Shown one piece after another: positions 56,634 to 64,000 of a DNA stretch of 64,000 bases. The notes under the pieces were generated by a model that saw only the letters and a program-made list of their open reading frames with translations, was not told the origin of the DNA and did no database searches. Numbering within the stretch: the stretch's first letter is position 1; the number at the start of each line of letters is the position of its first letter. Source of the DNA: Heliocidaris erythrogramma. Taxonomy: Eukaryota > Echinodermata > Echinoidea > Camarodonta > Echinometridae. The position numbers were made by a program, and so were the translations under genes. The DNA is taken from positions 25,337,152-25,401,151 of the forward strand of contig CM046864.1 in NCBI GenBank assembly GCA_025617745.1, read 5' to 3'.

Positions 56634-56962
56634 TACACAATACAGTAAGACTTGCTGGTCCAGGATCCACTGTTTCACGCGGTCGAGTTGAGATTAATTA
56701 CTACGGTCGCTGGGGCACAGTGTGCAGAGACCTCTGGGATTCACAGGATGCGCATGCTGTATGCGTACAATTAGGATTCTCTGGATCATCGGAAACCAGG
56801 ATTGCACTGAATGGAACAGCGTCTGGTATTATTTGGCTCGACAATGTCCAATGTAGTACAAATGATGATCTTCTTGCTTTGTGTTCTCACTCATCTGGGG
56901 TTCACATGACTGCGATCACAGTGAAGACGTTGCTGTCGCTTGCTCTGTCACAAATGGTCTAG
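56634..56962 (+). CDS. Exon 3: SRCR domain 2, with a late frameshift
   Basis: The acceptor ATTACAG|TA gives phase 1. The frame reads VRLAGPGSTVSRGRVEINYYGRW.., with GTVC, AVCVQLGF, GIIWLDNVQC and LLALC in place. After HSSGVH the plain frame runs into a stop at 56960. Two bases extra (or one missing) near 56908-56912 would bring in the expected end, C-D-H-S-E-D-V-A-V-A-C, and that phase alone reaches the donor G|GTATGT (56963) in phase 1. Both lines of evidence place the break in that short stretch. It is either a pseudogene lesion or an assembly error. Confidence 0.85.
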
Positions 56963-57326
56963 GTATGTAGACTCGCTATATACGGATGAAGTCCGGTATG
57001 CTTTGTCTTTTGCTATTAATATTGACCCGAATTCCTGAAGGTAGTTTGAACATATATCCAGACCATGGTTTCAACCATCAACTTTCCATGTTCAGCCAAA
57101 ATTGACAATGGCAAAGAAAGTAAAAATACAGGCAAAAAGAATTACAAGTAAAGAACAATTTTTTATTCGTCTATAATTTTATCAGGAACGCACTTTCTTT
57201 TCTTCCGTGATAATACATTTCTGTACATTCTCTGTTAATTTGATAAAGTTCTGGAATGAAATAAGATGAACAATGAAATAAAAGCAAACACATCTGAGGG
57301 CAGTCATTTTTAAATCTCTTATACAG

Positions 57327-57664
57327 ATGATTACACGCTACGCTTAGCTGGAAGTAGCGCCTGGTCCGATGAAGGCAGATTGGAAATCTACTACAACGGC
57401 CAATGGGGTACTGTTTGCGACTCTTATTTTTATAATACCCCTGCGAGAAAGGCATGTAGACAACTGGCTTCAGTTCTGCTATTACGTATAGACGAGATGC
57501 CTTCTATGGTAGCGGATCGGGTCCCGTTTGGTTCCAGATGACAACATTCTGTAATACAGGAAATGACGATTCACTTGCCAGTTGCCCTCATTCTGACCCT
57601 GCGTCAACCACGTGTTCCCATCAGGACGATGTGGGTGTTGTTTGTTCCCGGTATTCTTTGATAT
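57327..57664 (+). CDS. Exon 4: SRCR domain 3, with an internal frameshift
   Basis: The acceptor CTTATACAG|AT and donor T|GTAAGT are both phase 1. The first part reads YTLRLAGSSAWSDEGRLEI.. through GTVCDS and KACRQL. At 57466-57468 one base is missing from the Gly codon of the invariant QLGF, and the rest (GSGPVWF, TTFCNTGNDDSLASC, TTCSHQDDVGVVC) lies one phase over and reaches the donor. Six cysteines occur across both parts. The site is a short G run (GG), a typical place for a sequencing indel, but a real lesion is equally possible. Confidence 0.85.
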
Positions 57665-58340
57665 GTAAGTCAGATTACCCACAAGAAAAACAAAATGATA
57701 ATAAAGATGAGCTGAAAATCAGATAAAGAGCCAAAAGTCATCTGAAAAAGATATTCCGGCGATTATAGTTAAGATTAATTACCATTTTGCGACTATAAAA
57801 TGGCAACTCGAGCAGAATTTCATGTATGCAAGTCTGCTTGCACTCTTTGTTGAAAATATAGTTACGTCAGATTTAGGCTTACCCTGATCAATAAAACCCC
57901 TAAAGCCGGGTAACACGAGGCATCATTTCGACTACGTCATTACCTGCTCTAATTGACCTGTGTAGGCAATTAGCTCATACGACAGTTATCGAAAGTAATG
58001 ATTGCACTGTTTATTTTGCAAGGCACTTTTAAACAATATTACTCTTTCATAACGCTCAAAAGACCGAACCAGTCACCGATGCGCTTCTAACGTTGGCAAA
58101 ATTAATGACGTCTCGTGTAAGCCGGGCAAAAAATGATTCATGAGCGTAACGTAGGACAAACAGCGCTTATAGGACGATTAGGGTATCTTGAGCGATCATT
58201 CACTTATAATCGAAGGGCTATATTTTTATCGTGAAATGTTCGCTCCACGGAACGTTTTCTTTAATGAAAGTGACAAGCTGTATGGCCCAATCATAAGGGC
58301 AGGGGCGGGATGAAGCCATTTATCTTTGAGCCGTCATTAT
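57665..58340. other. Start of intron 4; no gene seen
   Basis: Unique sequence with no further SRCR exon. The whole intron to 60787 is 3,123 bases. Confidence 0.55.
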
Positions 58341-58529
58341 TTTCAAATGTCGTGCCTTTTCTTTCTTTCTTTCTTTCTTTTTTTTTTTTCTTTTTTCTTT
58401 CTTTTTTCTTTTTCTTTTTTTTTTTTTTGGGGGGGGGGGGGGGGGGTGGTGGGATGAATGAATAAACGTTCCTTAAGCGAAACAAGATTTAGATATTGGA
58501 GCCTATGGCGTGGCATTTGCCTAATAAGC

Positions 58530-58560
<31 letters not shown>

Positions 58561-58655
58561 AAAAACATAGTTTATCACCGATAAACACTTAGTCGGGTCA
58601 ATATAGGATTTGACCCCCCCCCCCCCCCCCCCGAAAAAAAAATTAAATTAAATTA
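58341..58655. repeat. CTTT-rich and poly-G/poly-C cluster
   Basis: (CTTT)n and T-rich sequence run into a G run of about 17 (58429). A C run of about 20 meets an A run at 58530-58565, and a second C run (about 17) meets A8 at 58614. Paired G/T-rich and C/A-rich blocks could fold on each other. Confidence 0.85.
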
Positions 58656-58816
58656 AATTAAAAATTGAAACTTAAAAAAGTAAAAAATAAAAATAAATGA
58701 ATAAATAAACATAAATTTTTTTTTAAAAAGCAACAAAAAGGTTTTTCAACGGTTTCCGGGTGTGTTTGGCGCCAGGAATAACATACTAAAAATCTAAAAA
58801 TATCGGACCTTTGGAA

Positions 58817-59380
58817 AGTGGCTATTTTCAAAATGGCGTCCGCAATGGCCGCCGGCACCTAAAAATAGCTATAAATCATGACATACATCCTCAAGATGTA
58901 ATTTTGGAATCTATACCTAGGTTATGCGAGTCGAAAAGTCCATTCAGACCACTTACAATGTGTTTTGGGAGTCAGGAAACCTGGAAATCCAATATGGTGT
59001 TAAAAATAGCCGCCAATTCATAAAAAATGACCGGAAAGGAGGTACTATTTAAACCAGAGAGGTAATATTCTAGATTAAAAACACATTCAAGGGCTCAGGA
59101 TATATATCAATACGCGTAAAAAGTATTCAAAAATGGTACTGGAGTAGCCTTACATTCAAGGTGGTACTTAGTGGCCGCCATATTTGCATCCAAGATGGCC
59201 GCCGCGACCTAAAATAGCTATAAATCATGAAATGTCCATCCTTGAGATGTTATTTTGATGTCTATACCTAGCTTTTCGGGGTCAGGAATCTATTCCGAGC
59301 ACTTACAATGTTTTATGGGTGTCCAAAATGGCAGCCAACTTTCTTTAAAATGACCGGAAGTGATGTCAAAAGATTTTTTT
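58817..59380 (+). repeat. Diverged tandem pair with ATGGCCGCC motifs
   Basis: Units at 58817-59040 and 59165-59360 share TAGCTATAAATCATGA, TATACCTAG, CACTTACAATGT and AAAATGACCGGAA. Each contains AAATGGC/AAGATGGCCGCC words that resemble YY1 binding sites. A further fragment may run to 59460. Confidence 0.7.
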
Positions 59381-59768
59381 TTTTGGGGGGGGGGGGGCGG
59401 GTCAAGAATAATGCGGTCAGGAAACTAGTAATCCAAGATGGCATCCAAATCCAAATCGCCGCCAAATGAGTCATTCAACTGGAAGTGAGTTGAATGACAG
59501 TACAGATGTAATGGCTAATGTATTTTTCGAAACAAAAAGAGTATTAATAAATATTATACTAGTGTTACGTGCACCATGGTTGCCACTTAGGTATCCAAAA
59601 TGGTTGCCAGCGCCGCGGCGCGCCGATATCAATTACAGTTAAAAGTGCCATTAATTTGACAGGATAGCCTCAGATGAAAAATGGGTTGCAAGATAGCTAC
59701 CATTATTTTATGATCCAAGGTGATGGGGGGGGGGGGGGGGGGGGGAACCAGTAACACCATTTTTATTC

Positions 59769-60364
59769 TTAGATGGCAATTCAACCTTGGTAATAAGATG
59801 ATTTGTGTGAAAGCAGAAAAACCGAACAGAAAAACAGGATGGTGAAAGTTTGAAAGAAATCGGAAAAAGGAATAAGAAAATTATTGGAAAATTATTGGAA
59901 AATGAGATCACTACATCTATACGAATTTCAAATTGGTAAATTGGTGAGTCCATTGTGGCATACTTGTGGGCAACTCTCACGTTTGTCGTACACATAAATA
60001 TTATTAATTTGCGGTTTTCTCCAAAGCGCCTTTACCCTCGCGGCAGTACTCAAAATATATCGGATATAGCATGATGTTTAGGTCCTCATGAAAGAAAAAG
60101 ATCCTACTGAGTAATACATTTTTGAAAAAATAATACTTTAGTAATTTTGTGTGTTGGAGCGAATGGGGGAGTTGTCCGCAACTACATCACAGTGATATTA
60201 CCTATTCGGCTAATTTTAAATTACCATATTATAGTGATTACAACTTTCAAAAATCCACATTTCTTATTACTTGTCCCATTTCGTTCAAACTTTCACCAAT
60301 CTGCCTTTCTGATTTTCCTCTTTCTTTCAGAGCAACTTGCCATTAATGTTGGATTTCACTTTAA
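59769..60364. mobile_element. TTAA-type MITE, second full-length member (588 bp), inverted
   Basis: 59773-60360 is related over its whole length to the reverse complement of 34706-35289. Shared words are GTGAAAGTTTGAAAGAAATCGG, GCGGTTTTCTCC, CTCATGAAAGAAAAAGATCC and TTGGAGCGAATGG. Ends are ATGGCAATTCAACCTT and (reverse complement) AGTGAAATCCAACATT. The right flank is TTAA; the left is TTAG, one base from TTAA. A G run lies just outside the left end. Confidence 0.85.
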
Positions 60365-60787
60365 GTTAAAATCATTCAAATCCATGATGGCGTCAAAATG
60401 TCAAAATGCCCGGGAGGACAGAGCAGTCATGGGACTATAATTGATTCGTAGCACATAAGACCTGCCCCTGAACAGTATGGCAGAAAAAGCGATTTAAAAA
60501 GTAGTATACTTTGGTATTATTACAACTCTATTTCATAGACTATGTTGCAAAAGTTTTATGTGCCGATGAGTGAAAACAAATCCGGAGAAAAGCACATTCA
60601 ATGGAATATAGAATATATAATATGGCTTGGTGGACCCGGAAAATATGAATAAATAAATGAAATATACATTTACTCTTGATGATCAGGGTCTCCAGTGTGC
60701 CACAGAGTAAAGGATGCTGGCTTGTATATAATGAGGAGCATGAGGAGACCCAAACTATTATGGCTAAATTGTGTTAATATTTTACAG

Positions 60788-61035
60788 ATTATGAATGTGA
60801 TTCAGCGATTGGTCTCCATTTGCTGATCAATCCAACTTGCACACAAAAGCTATGCCGACGATCAATTCTCAATTATGTTCGCGTTCCGGGCCAGAAGCGC
60901 AGCACATTTATGCTTTCTGGAAGCCGCCTACATTCAATCGCAGACAAGAGGAGTTCGTCCAAGCTTTGCGATTGTTCTGAAATTATGGCGTGTGGGTTGC
61001 GTCCAGGTTCATCGAGTATAATTGATTTCAAGTAA
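60788..61035 (+). CDS. Exon 5 (possible last exon): cysteine-containing tail
   Basis: The acceptor ATTTTACAG|AT gives the phase 1 required by exon 4, and the frame then stays open for 81 codons to TAA at 61033. The peptide starts YECDSAIGLHLLINPTC and has six cysteines in two groups (CDS, PTC, KLC, then LCDC, MAC). No transmembrane segment is present, which fits a secreted product. It resembles no domain I can name. It could be a real terminal exon or a chance frame behind a good acceptor. AATAAA at 61352 may be the poly(A) signal. Confidence 0.5.
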
Positions 61036-61052
61036 TTTGTTATATACACATG

Positions 61053-61100
61053 TACCTGCGTGATAACCTGATGAGTGCAGGTCGAAAAGCTTCGTTATCA
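61053..61100 (+). ncRNA. Hammerhead-like RNA motif, copy 2 (core intact)
   Basis: CCTGCG (61055-61060), TGATAAC (stem I), CTGATGA (61068-61074), GTGCAGGTC (stem II position), GAA, AAGCTT (palindromic minimal stem III), C (61093, expected cleavage), GTTATCA (stem I partner, seven of seven). The conserved bases of a type I hammerhead are present, but GTGCAGGTC cannot form a normal stem II beyond one pair. Instead its GCAGG is complementary to the upstream CCTGC. ATG follows six bases after the cleavage point and opens a 25-codon frame (61100-61177). Confidence 0.55.
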
Positions 61101-61329
61101 TGTCTCTTTTTCGTGCCATATTAAAAATGACACTGCAACCATATCGGACCGTGAAAGCCTTCCGGCTACCAAAATAATACGTTCCCCTAAAATACACTGA
61201 CACCTGATAATTTTTTTTCTGTATCATATAGAAAGTGATTCTAGTGATTTAAAATTGGCGGCCATTTTGGATGCCAACTTACAGTTATGCAGTGTATATC
61301 GGCGATAAATATTGTTTTTAGAGATGAAG

Positions 61330-61505
61330 TACATGTGTATATTTATCGAGTAATAAACAGCGTTTATCGGGAAAAAAAAATGTTTATCGCTGGATAAACA
61401 GTGTTTTTCGGTCGATAAACACTATTTTTCTAGTAACTATGTTCAGTGATAAACAGATGTTTTTGCGATATATTATGTCTATCGACCGAAAAACTTTCGG
61501 GATTA
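61330..61505. repeat. Cluster of TTTATCG / CGATAAA motifs
   Basis: TTTATCG, its complement CGATAAA and close variants occur about ten times in 175 bases, in both orientations (TTTATCGAGTAATAAACAG, TTTATCGCTGGATAAACAG, GGTCGATAAACAC). It looks like a short degenerate inverted/tandem repeat. Confidence 0.65.
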
Positions 61506-62751
61506 TTGGGCAAATGGCGCGCCATAGGAGTGAGTGAGGTTGTATGAAATATTTAGTGCATTTCAGTTAATTTTAAATTTGCATTTTCATAAATTTTTAA
61601 TGCAACGTCAACGTGAGAAAAGCAAACAATTAGCTCTATTTGATGGGAATAGACGATGGGAATAATTCTAAATGGAGCATCAGAAATATGAAAACCTCAA
61701 CTGTTAAGAAATCATCTGCTATCCCTGACCCTTTCTTTTATGAAATTAAGGAAATAATCGAAGAACAACTGATCCGAGAAAAAAAACTTTGAAATCATTC
61801 GGAAAGGGTTCTTCTTTTAAGGCTTAATTATAATGTCATCTGATTATTTTAATATCATGGGTGACCTCTGCATTACTTTCTTACAGATGACCCATCTAAA
61901 ATACTCTTTAAAATCTTTAAAGGTTGACTAAATTAGAGAAAAAATGGGTGCTCTTTCCATGTAGTTTTCCCTTCTAATCACGAATCTGCCAGTCGATTGT
62001 CCAAATTATGTCTCGTTTTGGCGAAAAAGGGGAAAAGTAGAGGTTTTGGGACCGTTCCTTAAAACTCGTGAGCGGATTGGCTAACCCCCAAGTGACGTAT
62101 GAAAAGTAAGAGGCACAAGATCTGCAGGCTGCAGCATATAATATTGTACACAGAATGCGGTATTTGACCCCTCTGTTCAACGGACAATTTATGAAAATAG
62201 GAAATTAATCAATATAATCTTAGGAGTGAATAATCATTAGCAATATATTTTCTATACAAGATCAGAAAACGCTTTTGCCCAAATATACAGCTCTTGTTTT
62301 GTTTTTTAGCTTTTCTTTTGAACAATGTTCTCATCCATCTGAGCTTGCCGAACGAAAGTTTTGCATTGGTCATAAACGCGTGCACAGCCGTTTTATGCGT
62401 CTGTATGATTGTACAATGTCCTACACATCTTTAGTACGGCAGTGACTATGTTCCCCTCGTACATAGCGACTGGTGAACGCTTTTGTTTTGTTTATTTCAA
62501 TTACGGTTTTTTTTTACTTCGCTTTACATAGTACATTAGTACTGACTTGGCTGAATTCGAGTAACTTATATATAGAGAGAGGAAAAGTGCCCGCGATTCC
62601 GAGTTGGAGGACTTTTCTGAGCCATGCAGATACGAACTCTGATTTACTGGCAGATGATTTCAGACCCCGAAGGCAAAGAAGCTCGAGTGGCAAGGGGAAA
62701 TTCGACCATATTATATGTTTGAACCCCTCGCAGAATACGGTGAAGGGCCGT
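61506..62751. other. No gene seen
   Basis: Unique sequence. The 94-codon frame at 62473-62757 starts with GTG and a hydrophobic stretch (FVLFISITVFFYFALH) but has no splice or start support. Confidence 0.4.
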
Positions 62752-62902
62752 GGGTGAAGTAACTCCAGGGAGCTCCAACGCGTTGGAGCTCCCTGGAGTT
62801 ACGGGTGAAGTAGACCGAAAATGCTGTCTCTCGTTCGTTAGGTCGTCTTAGCTAACGAGCGAGAGACAGAATTTTCAGTCTACGGGTGAAGCTGCTGCAG
62901 CT
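62752..62902. repeat. Three hairpins in a row, each introduced by GGGTGAAG
   Basis: GGGTGAAG occurs at 62752, 62803 and 62884. A perfect 44-base palindrome spans 62759-62802 (GTAACTCCAGGG.. to ..CCCTGGAGTTAC, centre ACGCGT). A 74-base hairpin spans 62810-62883 (32-base arms with three mismatches, 10-base loop). A small one, GCTGC-T-GCAGC, spans 62891-62901. Each inverted repeat begins on the last G of its GGGTGAAG. Confidence 0.9.
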
Positions 62903-64000
62903 GTTGTCGTTGAAAAACAGATTAGAAGACTTGACTCCAAGTCTGATCGTTGGAATAGCTGAATCTTTTAGCTAGCTTATCCTTCTTCATGCCAATTTCG
63001 GAATACAGGCCAGGATGCTCAAAATCATCTTCAGCAAAGTGATCGCTGCAGATTGTACTCCACTCACTTGGCCGGCCCTTGCCACTCTGCCCGCGTGAGC
63101 TTTACATTTGCGACCCACAATTTCCGTAGATTTTCATCTTTAGGAAAATGATGTAGGCTTACACCATCTTTAGGGGTCTTGCTACAGCCCGCAACTATAC
63201 ACCGATTAGGCATTATTGATGAAACTGGGTCCCAAAATCAAAGTTATTGTGAGGAATTAAACCGCAAAAATACGCAATGCAAATGGTCGATACGGTGAAT
63301 ATCATGCTCGGCACCGGGATGGGCCTGCCGGGGGCGTCTTTTTTTTTTGTAACCAAGCCTAGGCAGATTTCGCATTTTTTCATGAATATTCATGACGCAG
63401 GGTCGGGAAACGGTTCCGATTGGTCTTCATGGAAGCACGGTCGGTGGGGGGAAAAAGTACGTACGCATATTACGTGCAGCGCTATAGTTCGATCGTGTGT
63501 GTTCAACGCACGTAGGCGCCTAGCCTACGTTCATGTACGGTATGTATTGTTTAATTCTCAACATATCCACCCCACCTATGAAATGTGACACGTAAAAAAT
63601 TGGATTGAGCAGTCAATTTCAAAATCAAGTTTTGCATTAATTTATTGCATGTGCGTAGATCTAATTTAGTAATTAGCTATTTTGAGGACACCCTCCTTTT
63701 CCGACCAAAATTGACACTGCCACTGGCATTACTCTGAAAATAGGTCTAGGCCTAGGCCTAGATATAGGCTATGCGTATATTGACAATTGCCCATCGTAAT
63801 GTTCTCCACAAATTAAATGAACTTTACAACAATATGCAGAATCAAGACACAGACTCTAGGCTAGGTCTAACAACGTTAGAGTCTTACTGTTCACGTTAGA
63901 AATTAAATTTCCTTGCATGCACACTGTAATTAGCACTTGCACCCTGCTCCTGTAACGCACATTGCCCTGAGTTAGAAGAACTGCAAGAGTCTTCAGGACT
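62903..64000. other. No gene seen
   Basis: Unique sequence to the end of the window. GCCTAGGCAGATTT near 63357 recalls the 13.1-kb arm. A run of TCTAGGCCTAGGCCTAG lies at 63744. The 103-codon frame at 63277-63588 has no recognisable domain. Confidence 0.4.

Noticed and set aside
62473-62757. 94-codon frame with a hydrophobic start as a membrane peptide
   Set aside because: It starts with GTG, has no upstream signals and ends inside the hairpin cluster; no homologue can be named.

Overview
This is animal nuclear DNA. It has exons bounded by GT/AG splice sites, non-LTR and Penelope-like retroelements, several MITE families, satellites, and AT-rich unique sequence broken by many 10-25 nt G or C runs. 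Single-exon, phase-1 scavenger-receptor cysteine-rich (SRCR) domains together with a very dense and young repeat load point to a marine deuterostome, most likely a sea urchin or another echinoderm. That placement is inference; nothing here proves the species.

One host gene can be supported well. A signal-peptide exon (4875-4947) ends in phase 1. Three SRCR exons follow on the same strand (54493-54843, 56634-56962, 57327-57664), all phase 1 at both ends, and then a possible cysteine-containing last exon (60788-61035). The product would be a secreted three-SRCR protein of innate-immune or recognition type. If exon 1 belongs to it, the first intron is about 49.5 kb and holds most of the window. 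SRCR exons 2 and 3 of the set (56634 and 57327) each carry a reading-frame break, so the locus is either a decaying paralogue or has assembly indels.

Layout: 1-3.6 kb, satellite, a possible old transposon and a MITE with a 5-bp target duplication. 4.9 kb, signal exon. 5-17.3 kb, minisatellites, fold-back elements and a 1.4-kb tandem duplication. 17.6-24 kb, a pogo-like MITE, two head-to-head Penelope-like copies with a hammerhead-like motif, and a 5'-truncated LINE with RNase H on the minus strand. 24.9-26.3 kb, a fold-back element and an inverted duplicate of the 12-kb region. 26.6-28.5 kb, first TGACGTCA-rich satellite. 28.5-32.8 kb, mostly unique, with a possible minus-strand gene remnant and a palindrome. 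32.8-42.5 kb, large TGACGTCA-rich satellite with a five-monomer, about 565-bp higher-order repeat, interrupted by a TTAA-flanked MITE. 43-54 kb, mixed repeats including TTCCGAAGGTTCG minisatellites and a 2.8-kb inverted repeat. 54.3-61 kb, SRCR exons. 61-64 kb, a second hammerhead-like motif and an unusual row of perfect hairpins.

The signals most worth a second look are: two diverged copies of a hammerhead-like RNA (44571 and 61053) in which an upstream CCTGC could pair with GCAGG in the stem II position, each followed at exactly the same distance by an ATG; the consecutive palindromes, each introduced by GGGTGAAG, at 62752-62902; and the higher-order satellite.
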